NCBI RefSeq assembly: GCF_965201005.1 | Contig: NZ_OZ241747.1 | Span: 248,001 to 312,000 of the forward strand | Reading direction: 5' to 3' | Source: Mucilaginibacter_A sp965201005 | Lineage (GTDB): Bacteria; Bacteroidota; Bacteroidia; Sphingobacteriales; Sphingobacteriaceae | DNA length: 64,000 nucleotides | In this document: piece by piece, positions 8,329-16,799 of the stretch | Layout of the letters: the number at the start of each line of letters is the position of its first letter | Numbering within the stretch: the stretch's first letter is position 1 | Translations under genes and position numbers: made by a program | The notes under the pieces: model-generated | Databases searched by the model: none | What the model was told of the DNA's origin: nothing | The model's input: only the letters and a program-made list of their open reading frames with translations

Positions 8329-9264
8329 CTACGCTTTCTTCTCTTCTGTATTGAGCAAATTCATACTCATCATTTCCTGCATGGTACGTTTCATGCCATC
8401 GGTAGAACCGTCCAGAAAAATTACGTTGCCTTTAGAGTTTTCAGAAAAGTGCTTGATGGATTCTGTCCACATCGTAAACAGAATTACAGAAGTGTCCATA
8501 TTGGCGTCCTGCATTTCTTTGGCCGCTACAGACATGCCTTTGGCCACTTCTTCCCGGAACAAAGCAATACCTTGTCCGCGTAATTGTGCCGCCTGGCGTT
8601 CTGCTTCTGCGGCAATTTTAATGGCATTTCCTTCCGCTTCGGCACCTTTGGTTTTGGTGATGAGTAACGCCTGTCCTTCGTTTTCGGCAGCCGCTTTCAG
8701 GTTGTTTGATGCCACAACCTGGCTCATGGATTTCATGATCACGTCATCAAAAGTGATGTCGTTCAGTTGCAAATCCTGCAGATGATAGCCCCAGCTTTCC
8801 AAAATCTGATCCAATTGTTCTTTTACATGCTCTACGATATCACGCCTTAAAATCAACACATCGGCCTGGCGTTTGGTGGCCACGTAAGCACGGATAGAAC
8901 CTTCGACCGTACGGATTAAAGCCTGCATCAAATTTCGTTCGTCCACAAATTTAAAAGCCACGTTTTTGATGGTTTCTTCATTCTGATCAAAAACCGAATA
9001 TAATAACATTGCTTTAAAATAAACATTGGCCTGATCAACCGTTACAGCCTGAAACTCCAGTTCTACCGAACGGTTTTGGATGGAAATACGGGAAAAAACC
9101 TGCTCTATCAGCGGGATTTTGAAGTTGAGGCCCGGAAACAAAATCCTTCTGTATTTGCCAAAAACCGTTACAACGGCAATTGTGCCCTGCTGCACCGTTA
9201 CAAACGAGCTGAACGCAATCAGCAGCAAAATCAGCACAAAAACCAAAGAGAAAACATTTGCCAT
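8329..9264 (-). CDS. SPFH/Band 7 (stomatin-like) membrane protein
   Basis: 311 residues. One N-terminal membrane helix (about 4-25) leads into an SPFH domain: VQQGTIAVVTVFGKYRRILFPG, then LNFKIPLIEQV, then the assembly region up to about residue 190. An Ala/Glu-rich coiled coil (NNLKAAAENEGQALLITKTKGAEAEG...) and a hydrophobic C-terminal part follow. Such proteins oligomerise at membrane microdomains and scaffold proteases and other complexes. It stands alone, with a 60-base separation from the small divergent gene at 9369. Confidence 0.88.
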   Translation of the reverse strand: MANVFSLVFVLILLLIAFSSFVTVQQGTIAVVTVFGKYRRILFPGLNFKIPLIEQVFSRISIQNRSVELEFQAVTVDQANVYFKAMLLYSVFDQNEETIKNVAFKFVDERNLMQALIRTVEGSIRAYVATKRQADVLILRRDIVEHVKEQLDQILESWGYHLQDLQLNDITFDDVIMKSMSQVVASNNLKAAAENEGQALLITKTKGAEAEGNAIKIAAEAERQAAQLRGQGIALFREEVAKGMSVAAKEMQDANMDTSVILFTMWTESIKHFSENSKGNVIFLDGSTDGMKRTMQEMMSMNLLNTEEKKA

Positions 9265-9368
9265 TTCTAAAGGAATTTTATTACGGACAAACGTATAATA
9301 TCCGCAGCAATAAATTTGGTTTATTTTTTGCTATTATGCAACCACTTAAACCTTTAACAATTAAAAAA

Positions 9369-9545
9369 ATGAAAAGAACTTTTGGCGCGGTTTTAACCGT
9401 TTTAGGTATTATCGGAATTATTTATGGCGGATACAGCTTTATTCAGCACACAGGCGATACGCGGTCTGTTTGGGTAGCGGTAATCATAGGGATTATTTTT
9501 TTCTCCAGCGGGATCAGCCTGGTGCGCACCACAAAAGATGTATAA
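9369..9545 (+). CDS. Small two-helix membrane protein
   Basis: 58 residues from ATG 9369 (A-rich upstream TTAAAAAA, consistent with SD-less initiation). Two hydrophobic helices, FGAVLTVLGIIGIIYGGY and WVAVIIGIIFFSSGISLV, are separated by a short polar loop. A longer in-frame start at 9258 would add a non-homologous-looking leader overlapping the neighbour's promoter region and is disfavoured. The pattern fits small inner-membrane proteins of Bacteroidota. No function is known to me. Confidence 0.6.
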   Translation: MKRTFGAVLTVLGIIGIIYGGYSFIQHTGDTRSVWVAVIIGIIFFSSGISLVRTTKDV

Positions 9546-9550
9546 AACAA

Positions 9551-9583
9551 AAAACCCTTGCTTCTTTTGCAAGGGTTTTTTTG
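9551..9583. terminator. Bidirectional intrinsic terminator
   Basis: The stem AAAACCCTTGC (9551-9561) pairs with GCAAGGGTTTT (9569-9579), followed by a T run. An A run on the other side makes it work for both convergent neighbours. Confidence 0.85.
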
Positions 9584-10144
9584 TTAATTGTTAGAAGCCA
9601 ATTGTGCCAGCAACCGGCCGCCGTTGTAATAATAACGTGTCCAGTAGGGGTCTGCCAGATTGCTGATCATTACGCCTTTGCTGGATGAAGCGTGAGCAAA
9701 GCGGCCATCGCCGATATAAACGCCTACATGAGTGATGGAGCGGCTGTGTATTTTGAAGAAAACCAGGTCGCCTTCTTTCAGATCCTCTTTTCCAACCGGG
9801 TTAACCATGCTGAAAATGTTCCGGCTGTTGTTGCCGATAACGGTATTGAATACATTATTATACAGTTCGAAAGCAAATTTAGAACAGTCGATCCCTTTTT
9901 TGTTGTCTCCGCCCAAATGATAAGGCGTTCCGATCCAATCATAAACAAACTGAAACAGCTTTACATTAGAAGTAGCGGATAATGCCACGCCCATAATCTG
10001 AGAAAAGTAGCCTTTACTCAAATTATCTTCATTATCATCATCATTATTTTTTTCTGTGGGTTGATTTGGAACGACTTTTGTTATTTGTGCATTAACAGTA
10101 ACTGTTGTGATTGCTAATAGGATAACAGTTATTAATTTCTTCAT
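9584..10144 (-). CDS. Secreted NlpC/P60 family peptidoglycan hydrolase
   Basis: 186 residues with a signal peptide, MKKLITVILLAITTVTVNA. After an Asn/Asp-rich linker (NNDDDNEDN), the NlpC/P60 cysteine peptidase domain spans about 60-180: DWIGTPYHLGG, then GIDCSKF with the catalytic Cys, DLVFFK, ITHVGVYIG with the catalytic His, and FAHAS. Family members cut gamma-D-Glu/diaminopimelate bonds in peptide stems. It is transcribed alone, with a terminator at its 3' end. Confidence 0.9.
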   Translation of the reverse strand: MKKLITVILLAITTVTVNAQITKVVPNQPTEKNNDDDNEDNLSKGYFSQIMGVALSATSNVKLFQFVYDWIGTPYHLGGDNKKGIDCSKFAFELYNNVFNTVIGNNSRNIFSMVNPVGKEDLKEGDLVFFKIHSRSITHVGVYIGDGRFAHASSSKGVMISNLADPYWTRYYYNGGRLLAQLASNN

Positions 10145-10303
10145 TTAATTAATTTTATTGATTTTTCAATGAGTTAATTTAACTCCTGATTGCATTCTTT
10201 TATCAGGATTTCAAATCTATCTGCTTTTTTTCGTTAAAAAAAACCAAATTGATAATTTTTTTCAATTTATCGCTTGGGTATAACGTAAACAAACTGTTGC
10301 GGG

Positions 10304-10336
10304 TTTCGCTTTTTTGTCAGGATATAATTAGATTTG
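10304..10336 (+). promoter_or_regulatory. Candidate promoter of pdhA
   Basis: TAGATTTG at 10329-10336 matches TAnnTTTG. TTTC at 10304-10307 is a weak -33 at 21-base spacing. The predicted transcript starts about 25 bases before ATG 10366. The 221-base gap between the NlpC gene and pdhA holds nothing else I can identify. Confidence 0.45.
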
Positions 10337-10365
10337 CTGTTCTTAAAAACAAAGGATATAGTTTA

Positions 10366-11361
10366 ATGAGCTCAGTTGCGATTACCAAAGACACGTATTT
10401 AATGTGGTATGAATCCATGCTATTAATGCGCAAGTTTGAAGAGAAGACAGGACAGTTATACGGACAACAGAAAATTCGCGGCTTTTGCCATTTGTACATT
10501 GGGCAGGAAGCGGTTTTGGCCGGGGCCATGTCTGTCATAAAAAAAGGCGACAGTATGATCACCACTTACCGGGACCATGCACACGCTTTGGCATTGGGCA
10601 CTTCCCCAAACGCAATTATGGCCGAGTTGTATGGCAAAGCAACCGGCTGCTCTAAGGGAAAAGGCGGTTCGATGCACCTTTTTGATAAAGAAAATTTTTT
10701 TTATGGCGGCCATGCAATCGTTGGCGGACAAATCCCGCTGGGCGCAGGTATTGCTTTTGCCAGCAAATACAGAGGTGAAGATTTTGTAAACCTATGTTAT
10801 ATGGGCGATGGTGCCGTTCGTCAGGGCGCACTGAACGAAACCTTTAACATGGCAATGCTGTGGAAGTTGCCGGTCGTTTTTATCTGCGAAAACAACGGCT
10901 ACGCCATGGGCACATCCGTAGCACGTACCACCAACATGACGGATATTTACAAAATGGGCCTGGCGTATGACATGCCTTCTGCACCGGTAGACGGAATGGA
11001 CCCAGTTGCGGTGCATAATGCCATGGACGAAGCAATTCAGCGTGCACGAAATGGTGAAGGCCCGACTTTTTTGGAAATGCGTACTTATCGTTATAAAGGA
11101 CACTCCATGTCTGATCCGCAGAAATACCGCACTAAAGACGAAGTAGAAAGCTATAAAGCAAAAGACCCGATTGAAGTGGTCAAACAAGCTATTTTAAAAG
11201 AAAACTATGCTGATGAGGCCTGGATTGGGGAAATTGATGCTAAAGTAAAAGGCATTGTGGACGAAGCGGTGAAATTTGCAGAAGAATCACCCTATCCGGA
11301 AGCTTCCGAGCTTTATACCGATGTGTATATGCAAAAAGATTATCCATATATCATGAGCTGA
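10366..11361 (+). CDS. pdhA: Pyruvate dehydrogenase E1 component, alpha subunit
   Basis: 331 residues from ATG 10366. A 39-residue upstream in-frame extension is AT-rich, contains the promoter and is rejected. It catalyses the thiamine-diphosphate-dependent decarboxylation of pyruvate together with a beta subunit that is not in this window. Visible motifs are GQEAVLAGAM near the N-terminus, GGSMHLF, GGQIPLGAGIAFA, and the thiamine-diphosphate motif GDGAVRQGALNETFNMAMLWKLPVVFICENN (GDG to NN). The phosphorylation-loop-like RYKGHSMSDP also occurs. The E2 gene follows 55 bases later in the same direction. Confidence 0.94.
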   Translation: MSSVAITKDTYLMWYESMLLMRKFEEKTGQLYGQQKIRGFCHLYIGQEAVLAGAMSVIKKGDSMITTYRDHAHALALGTSPNAIMAELYGKATGCSKGKGGSMHLFDKENFFYGGHAIVGGQIPLGAGIAFASKYRGEDFVNLCYMGDGAVRQGALNETFNMAMLWKLPVVFICENNGYAMGTSVARTTNMTDIYKMGLAYDMPSAPVDGMDPVAVHNAMDEAIQRARNGEGPTFLEMRTYRYKGHSMSDPQKYRTKDEVESYKAKDPIEVVKQAILKENYADEAWIGEIDAKVKGIVDEAVKFAEESPYPEASELYTDVYMQKDYPYIMS

Positions 11362-11373
11362 TTTTTTAGCCGA

Positions 11374-11385
11374 TAAAAGAAGCAT
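11374..11385 (+). repeat. 12-base word, GAAG form, between pdhA and pdhC
   Basis: TAAAAGAAGCAT in the 55-base gap between E1 and E2, with its AT tail (TTTTTTAGCCGA) on the upstream side, so the pdh transcript carries it in the sense direction. Confidence 0.8.
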
Positions 11386-11416
11386 TGATCAACATAAAAA
11401 ATTCCAATTATTAGAT

Positions 11417-13102
11417 ATGGCCGAAGTAGTAAAAATGCCAAAAATGAGCGATACCATGACTGAAGGGGTATTGGCAAAATGGCATAAAAAGGTTGGTGAT
11501 AAAATTAAATCAGGTGATTTGCTGGCAGAAGTGGAAACCGACAAAGCCACAATGGACCTGGAATCTTATCAGAATGGCACCATTCTTTATATCGGTGCAG
11601 AAGAAGGAAAAGCCGTTGCAATTGATGCCGTAATTGCCGTAATCGGAAAAGAAGGCGAAGATTATAAAGCCGCTTTAGATGCTGATGGCGTTACCGCACT
11701 TCAACCTGAAACAAAAACAGAGGCTCCGAAAGCAGAAGAAAAACCTGCCGCTGCAAAAGTTGATTTGTCAAGCATTCCGGCAACAGTGATCAGGATGCCG
11801 TTGCTTAGCGATACCATGACAGAAGGAACCATTGAAAAATGGAATTTCAAAGTAGGCGATAAAGTTAAAGCTGATGATTCGCTTGCTGATGTTGCAACTG
11901 ATAAAGCAACAATGGAAGTTGTTGGTTATGAAGAAGGCACCTTGCTTTATATTGGTGTAAAAGAAGGTGAAGCCGCATCTGTAAACGGTATCATAGCAAT
12001 TGTTGGTAAAGAAGGAACAGACATTACGCCTTTATTACAAGATGGCGGAACAGATGCACCGTCCGCAGAAACAAAACCAGAAGAAACAGAAAATACACCG
12101 GTAAAAGAAGCATCGGCAGAAACGGCAATCCCGGCAGATGACAGCCGGGTCAAAGCTTCTCCGTTGGCGCGGAAAATTGCGAAAGATAAAGGCATCAACT
12201 TAACAGAAGTTAAAGGAAGTGCAGAAGGTGGCCGCATTGTTAAAAAAGACATTGAAGCCTTTAAACCGGGCGCAAAACCTGCAGGCACAACGGCAACGCC
12301 CGAATCGGCAGAAATTCCATCGGTAAAAGAAGCACAGGAAGCCGTTTCCATTAGTGCAGCTGCCAAAGAAGGAATGGCCAAAGCGCAAGGTACAATTACG
12401 CTTACACCTTACATTGGCGAAGAGAAATTTACCGAAAAGCCGGTTACACAAATGCGCAAAGTAATTGCGAAACGCCTGGCCGAAAGCCTGTTTACCGCAC
12501 CGCATTTTTTTGTTACCGTTTCTATTGATATGGATGCCGCCATGGTTGCCCGTACCAAAATAAACGAGGTTTCGCCGGTCAAAATATCATTTAATGATCT
12601 GGTGGTGAAAGCTTGTGCGAGTGCTTTGAAGCAGCATCCGGCTATAAATTCATCCTGGTTGGGCGATAAAATCCGTTACAACGAACACGTAAATATTGGC
12701 ATCGCTGTTGCAGTTGATGAAGGCTTGCTGGTTCCGGTCGTTCGTTTTGCAGATGGTAAATCATTGAGCCGGATTTCTGCGGAAGTAAAAGATTTCGCCA
12801 AAAAAGCAAAAGACAAAAAACTGCAGCCAGCTGATTGGGAAGGTTCTACGTTCACCATTTCTAACTTGGGCATGTTTGGGGTAGATGATTTCACCGCGAT
12901 CATCAATCCGCCAGATTCCTGTATTTTGGCTGTGGCCGGTATCCAGCAAATTCCGGTGGTCAAAAACGGCGCGGTTGTTCCGGGAAATGTGATGAAAGTT
13001 ACGCTAAGTGCCGATCATCGCGTGGTGGATGGTGCCACAGCAGCAGCATTTTTAAATACCGTAAAATCATTGTTGGAAGAACCGGTCAGGTTGCTGATCT
13101 AA
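11417..13102 (+). CDS. pdhC: Pyruvate dehydrogenase E2, dihydrolipoamide acetyltransferase with two lipoyl domains
   Basis: 561 residues. Two lipoyl domains have TDKATM lysines at residues 43 and 163. Each is followed by an Ala/Pro/Glu linker. A peripheral-subunit-binding domain (VKASPLARKIAKDKGINLTEV..., about 245-285) recruits E1/E3. The catalytic domain contains ALKQHPAINSSW and the active-site motif SADHRVVDGATAA near the C-terminus. The 12-base word is in frame at 12102-12113 (VKEAS, in a linker), and a one-mismatch copy at 12324-12335 lies in the next linker, so these disordered linkers tolerate the word. Confidence 0.95.
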   Translation: MAEVVKMPKMSDTMTEGVLAKWHKKVGDKIKSGDLLAEVETDKATMDLESYQNGTILYIGAEEGKAVAIDAVIAVIGKEGEDYKAALDADGVTALQPETKTEAPKAEEKPAAAKVDLSSIPATVIRMPLLSDTMTEGTIEKWNFKVGDKVKADDSLADVATDKATMEVVGYEEGTLLYIGVKEGEAASVNGIIAIVGKEGTDITPLLQDGGTDAPSAETKPEETENTPVKEASAETAIPADDSRVKASPLARKIAKDKGINLTEVKGSAEGGRIVKKDIEAFKPGAKPAGTTATPESAEIPSVKEAQEAVSISAAAKEGMAKAQGTITLTPYIGEEKFTEKPVTQMRKVIAKRLAESLFTAPHFFVTVSIDMDAAMVARTKINEVSPVKISFNDLVVKACASALKQHPAINSSWLGDKIRYNEHVNIGIAVAVDEGLLVPVVRFADGKSLSRISAEVKDFAKKAKDKKLQPADWEGSTFTISNLGMFGVDDFTAIINPPDSCILAVAGIQQIPVVKNGAVVPGNVMKVTLSADHRVVDGATAAAFLNTVKSLLEEPVRLLI

Positions 13103-13107
13103 ACCGG

Positions 13108-13119
13108 ATACTTCTTTTA
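13108..13119 (-). repeat. 12-base word, GAAG/TAT form
   Basis: ATACTTCTTTTA, six bases after the pdhC stop, immediately before the intrinsic terminator. The tail TCGATATAAAAATCCC merges with the terminator's A run. Confidence 0.8.
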
Positions 13120-13126
13120 TCGATAT

Positions 13127-13161
13127 AAAAATCCCGAAGAAAATTTTTTCGGGATTTTTTT
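13127..13161 (+). terminator. Intrinsic terminator of the pdhA-pdhC unit
   Basis: AAAAATCCCGAA (13127-13138) pairs with TTCGGGATTTTT (13148-13159), a 12-bp stem ending in a T run. Confidence 0.85.
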
Positions 13162-13208
13162 GTTTTTGACCAACTGCATTTTTCCGCAGAAACCTTAAAT
13201 TTAAAAAA

Positions 13209-14990
13209 ATGAAAAAAGCACTTTTACTTCTACTGATTTTGCCGTTGCTGTGTGCAAGTTGTAAAAATTCAAAAACAGGGACTAACGCTGCCGCAAACCA
13301 GGATTTGGCCTCATTTTTTGATCGGTATTACGAAAACCGGTTGAAATTATATCCGTTGGAAGCAACTTCTATTGGTGATAACCGCTACAACGATCAGTTG
13401 CCGAATGATGGTTCTGCGGATTTCCTCAAAAAAGCAAAATCTTTTTATGCGGATAACCTGCAAAAAATAAAGCAGTTTAAACGGGAAGATTTGAACGCAG
13501 AAGATCAGCTTTCCTATGATATTTTTACGTACGAAATGCAGATGGCGCTTGACGGTTTCAACTACCATTTTGAGTACCTGCCTTTTAACCAGTTTTATGC
13601 CTTGCCGCTTACAATTGGCCAGTTTGGTTCGGGCAGCAGCGCGCAACCGTTTAAAACCGTAAAAGATTATGATGACTGGCTGAAACGCTTGTCCGCTTTT
13701 TCGGTTTGGGCAGATACGGCCATCAACAATTTCAACAAAGGCATCAAAGCAGGGACCGTATTGCCAAAAGTTTTGGTTGTTAAAATGATACCGCAAATGC
13801 GCGCCATGGAAGTTGCAGATCCGGCCAAAAGCTTGTTTTACAGTCCCATCAATAATTTCCCAAAATCTTTTTCGGGCACTGAAAAAAGTAGGCTAAAAGA
13901 AGCATATACAAAAGCAATTGTGCAAGTTATCGTCCCAACATATAAAAAATTAGGCGATTACCTGCAAACGCAATATTTGCCCCATGCCAGAACCAGTTCT
14001 GGTTATTCTGCCATGCCGGGCGGTGCCGAAATGTATAAATATCTGGTAAAGCAGCAAACTACCACCAACAAAACACCCGAAGAAATTTACCGGCTGGGTT
14101 TGAGTGAAGTGAAACGCATCCGTACAAAGATGGACAGCATTAAACAAGCGGTTGGTTTTAAAGGCGATTTGCAAGCATTTTTTGAGTACATGAAAACCGA
14201 TCCGAAGTTTATGCCTTACAAAACGCCGCAACAGGTTTTGGCCGCTTTTGATCAGATCCATAAACGCATGGAGCCGAACCTGAAAAAAATGTTCAACCAC
14301 GTGCCGAAAACGCCTTTTGAAATCCGGCAAACAGAGGCTTTTCGTGCAGCTTCGGCCAGTGCAGAGTACAATCAGGGTTCTGCGGACGGCAGTCGGCCGG
14401 GCATTTTTTATGTGCCGATTTTGGATGCCACCAAATTCAACACCACTTCCGGCATGGAATCTTTGTTTCTGCATGAGGCGATTCCCGGTCATCATTACCA
14501 GATTTCACTTACCCAAGAAAATACTTCGCTGCCCAAATTCCGACGCTTTGGCGGCGATAATGCTTATGTAGAAGGCTGGGCACTGTATTGCGAATCTTTA
14601 GGAAAAGAACTGGGTTTATACACCGATCCGTACCAATATATGGGTGCTTTGGGCGATGAAATCCACCGCGCCATCCGTTTGGTGGTTGATGTAGGCATCC
14701 ATACAAAAGGAATGACACGCGAACAGGCCATCAAATACATGATGGACAACGAAGCCATTAGCGAACAAGGTGCCACAGCAGAAATTGAGCGTTATATGGC
14801 CATTCCGGGGCAAGCTTTGGGTTATAAAATTGGTGCGTTGAAAATCCAGGAACTTCGTAATAAATACGAAAAGCAAATGGGCAGTAAATTTAACCTGGCC
14901 GATTTTCATAATCAGATTTTAAAAGACGGTTCGATGCCGCTGTCTGTTTTGGAAAAGAAAATGGATGCCTGGGCGGCAACACAGAAATAA
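13209..14990 (+). CDS. DUF885 family lipoprotein, putative zinc-dependent peptidase
   Basis: 593 residues. The signal region MKKALLLLLILPLLCASC ends in a lipobox (Cys18), so the protein is probably lipid-anchored. The DUF885 fold covers most of the length. The conserved FLHEAIPGHHYQ near residue 420 resembles a metallopeptidase zinc site (HEx...H), with VEGWALYCE downstream supplying a likely further ligand. Family members are thought to be dipeptidyl-carboxypeptidase-like enzymes; the substrate is unknown. The 12-base word lies in frame at 13894-13905 (LKEAY). Confidence 0.85.
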   Translation: MKKALLLLLILPLLCASCKNSKTGTNAAANQDLASFFDRYYENRLKLYPLEATSIGDNRYNDQLPNDGSADFLKKAKSFYADNLQKIKQFKREDLNAEDQLSYDIFTYEMQMALDGFNYHFEYLPFNQFYALPLTIGQFGSGSSAQPFKTVKDYDDWLKRLSAFSVWADTAINNFNKGIKAGTVLPKVLVVKMIPQMRAMEVADPAKSLFYSPINNFPKSFSGTEKSRLKEAYTKAIVQVIVPTYKKLGDYLQTQYLPHARTSSGYSAMPGGAEMYKYLVKQQTTTNKTPEEIYRLGLSEVKRIRTKMDSIKQAVGFKGDLQAFFEYMKTDPKFMPYKTPQQVLAAFDQIHKRMEPNLKKMFNHVPKTPFEIRQTEAFRAASASAEYNQGSADGSRPGIFYVPILDATKFNTTSGMESLFLHEAIPGHHYQISLTQENTSLPKFRRFGGDNAYVEGWALYCESLGKELGLYTDPYQYMGALGDEIHRAIRLVVDVGIHTKGMTREQAIKYMMDNEAISEQGATAEIERYMAIPGQALGYKIGALKIQELRNKYEKQMGSKFNLADFHNQILKDGSMPLSVLEKKMDAWAATQK

Positions 14991-15043
14991 GGTTGTTAGC
15001 GGTCATTGTAAAGCGGCACCGATAACATTTTTCAATCATTTTA

Positions 15044-15206
15044 GAGCCTGTTTAAAATTTGTTGAATACATTTTCTATGCTTCTTTTATCACCTAAAAAT
15101 CATTGGGTTATTGTACTTTTTAAATTGGAAGAGTATTGAAAAACAAAATTTATAGGCATAAAAGAAGCATCATATATTTTGATGATAGAAATTTAAACAG
15201 GTTCTT
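15044..15206. repeat. MITE-like inverted-repeat element carrying two 12-base words
   Basis: Left end GAGCCTGTTTAAAATTT (15044-15060). Right end AAATTTAAACAGGTTCTT (15189-15206), its imperfect reverse complement. Inside, 16-18 bases from each end, are inward-facing copies of the 12-base word (15077-15088 and 15159-15170), each followed by its AT tail. At about 163 bp there is no coding capacity. The right end abuts the ATG of the acetyltransferase gene (15209). Such ends are typical of non-autonomous elements; the parent transposase is not in the window. Confidence 0.6.
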
Positions 15207-15208
15207 AA

Positions 15209-15733
15209 ATGAGAGACATAAATTTTACGCTGTTTCCGGTTTTGAAAACAGAAAGGCTGACTTTGAGACAACTTATAAACAGTGATGCCGATGAAATATT
15301 TGCGCTGCGTTCGGATGACAAGGTAAACAAATACCTCGATAGGAAGCCGAGCAAATCAATTGATGATGCAAAGACTTTCATTCAAACTATTAAGGAAAAC
15401 ATCCAAAGGAAAAATTCAATTTATTGGGCAATTACGTTGAGCGGTACTGACAAACTAATTGGAACAATCTGTTTGTTTGACTTTTCGGATCACAACTCAA
15501 AGGCAGAAATTGGATATGAGTTATTACCCGACTTTCAGGGAAAAGGAATAATGCTGGAAGCGACTTTAAAGGTAATTGCCTTTGGAATTCAATATATCGG
15601 ACTAAGTTCAATAGAAGCATATACACATTCCGAAAACCAAAGTTCAACATGGCTTTTGGAGAAAACTAATTTTAAAAAAAACAGTGTTGACAAAGGAAAT
15701 TTAATGATGTTTAAATTTACATCTAAAGACTGA
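15209..15733 (+). CDS. GNAT family N-acetyltransferase (RimJ/RimL type)
   Basis: 174 residues. ERLTLRQLINSDADEIFALRSD at the N-terminus, IYWAITLSGTDKLIGTICL in the middle and EIGYELLPDFQGKGIMLEAT (acetyl-CoA pyrophosphate-binding loop QGKGI) define the fold. NQSSTWLLEKTNFKK completes it. The substrate is not predictable. It is flanked on both sides by repeat-like non-coding DNA (15044-15206 and 15734-15902), and its codons are more AT-rich than neighbouring genes, so it may be a mobile cassette. Confidence 0.85.
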   Translation: MRDINFTLFPVLKTERLTLRQLINSDADEIFALRSDDKVNKYLDRKPSKSIDDAKTFIQTIKENIQRKNSIYWAITLSGTDKLIGTICLFDFSDHNSKAEIGYELLPDFQGKGIMLEATLKVIAFGIQYIGLSSIEAYTHSENQSSTWLLEKTNFKKNSVDKGNLMMFKFTSKD

Positions 15734-15866
15734 AAGAACAACGAACCACTAACATGGGGATTGGCATTATTGGGCAGGCCGTTGTTGGTTTCAGCTATAG
15801 TTCGCCATCAGTTTCAGTTGTCGGAAGATGTTTTTTAAATATCCAAACAATGCCAAGCCTGTTCGA
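15734..15866 (+). other. Non-coding tail after the GNAT gene, possible cassette remnant
   Basis: 133 bases beginning AACAACGAACCACTAACATGGGG, with GTTGGTTTCAGC-like and GTTCGCCATCAG-like segments. From memory, similar stretches (CACTAACA...GGGCAGGC) recur beside single acetyltransferase-type genes in Bacteroidota and resemble cassette recombination remnants. I could not verify that here. An ATG at 15754 opens about 50 codons but looks non-coding. Confidence 0.3.
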
Positions 15867-15902
15867 TAAAAGAAGCATTCGCTTTTACGTATGCTTCTTT
15901 TA
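15867..15902. repeat. Inverted pair of the 12-base word
   Basis: TAAAAGAAGCAT (15867-15878) and ATGCTTCTTTTA (15891-15902) are separated by 12 bases, between the GNAT gene and the 3' end of the convergent DUF4197 gene. The pair could fold into a weak 12-bp hairpin with a T-rich arm and act as a terminator. Confidence 0.85.
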
Positions 15903-15920
15903 TTAACTAAAAATCAGTGC

Positions 15921-16679
15921 TTACTTTTTAGTTTTATCAGCATAACTGAATACTTTTTGCAGCAAAGCAGTTGTCCGGGCAGATGGTAAACCTTGTCTGA
16001 TTTGCAGTTCCTGTTGTGCAATTTCTGTAAACAAACCGCTGATGGCTTTTTGCGTAACGTAGTTTTCAATGTCCGGATCAACTTTGCCAGATGTGAACGG
16101 CACTTTATTGTAAGCTGTGGCTGCCTGCTTATAATATTGTGCGGCACCAACTTTATCCAAACTCTGGTGCACAACTGGTCGGAATTTATTGGCCAGCGAA
16201 TCTGTTGTAGTCCGTTTAAAATATTGCGTGGCCGCATCACTCGGGCCCAGCAAAATGTTGGTGGCATCTTTTAAACTCATTTGTTTTAAGGCGGAAATGA
16301 AGATCGGTTTAGCTTCTTTTGCAGCATCTTCTGCAGCTCGGTTAAGCGACAGGATGACGTTATCGCACAACTTGTTCAGCCCTAATTTCCGCAAAGTAGC
16401 TTCTGCTTTTTGTGCCTGCGGCGGAAATAAAATCTTTACGGCAGCATTTCCAAAAAAACCATTTACAGCCGAAAGCTTATCGCTGCTTTTGATAACGCCT
16501 TGCTGCAATGCTTCTTTTATGCCGGTAGAAATTTCCTGGTCTGATGGTGTGCCGCTTGTACTGGTTTTGGTAGCTTTGGATAAAATTTTATTGAGGAACT
16601 GGCTTTGCGCTTTTTGAGGGTTCCCTGCCAAAAAAAGTATGGTAAAAACAGTAATGTACAAAAAGATGGGTTTCTTCAT
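15921..16679 (-). CDS. DUF4197 domain secreted protein
   Basis: 252 residues from ATG 16679, chosen because it yields a clean signal peptide (MKKPIFLYITVFTILFLAGNPQKAQSQ). A 28-residue upstream extension is rejected. The rest matches the DUF4197 pattern: EISTGIKEALQQGV, AVNGFFGNAAVKILFPPQA, FISALKQMSLKDATNILLG and QLQIRQGLP-type C-terminus. The function of the family is unknown; it is exported to the periplasm or outer membrane. The 12-base word is in frame at 16508-16519, encoding IKEAL, a conserved part of the family pattern. Confidence 0.82.
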   Translation of the reverse strand: MKKPIFLYITVFTILFLAGNPQKAQSQFLNKILSKATKTSTSGTPSDQEISTGIKEALQQGVIKSSDKLSAVNGFFGNAAVKILFPPQAQKAEATLRKLGLNKLCDNVILSLNRAAEDAAKEAKPIFISALKQMSLKDATNILLGPSDAATQYFKRTTTDSLANKFRPVVHQSLDKVGAAQYYKQAATAYNKVPFTSGKVDPDIENYVTQKAISGLFTEIAQQELQIRQGLPSARTTALLQKVFSYADKTKK

Positions 16680-16799
16680 CTGATGATATTTGAAAAGATA
16701 ACGCTTCTGTTGACGAACGATTGCACCTAAAGGTTTCATCGTCATCAAACTAAAAGTTTTCAAAGCATCAAAAACGATCAGTAATTTCTAAAACTCGTT

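Noticed and set aside
8239..8583. Plus-strand frame overlapping the SPFH gene's 3' end
   Set aside because: Overlaps a well-supported gene on the other strand and encodes no recognisable pattern.
10249..10365. N-terminal extension of pdhA to base 10249
   Set aside because: The extra 39 residues are AT-rich low-quality sequence spanning the promoter; family homology starts after ATG 10366.
15754..15906. Short ORF (about 50 codons) after the GNAT gene
   Set aside because: Composition and repeat content look non-coding; its end runs through an inverted word pair.
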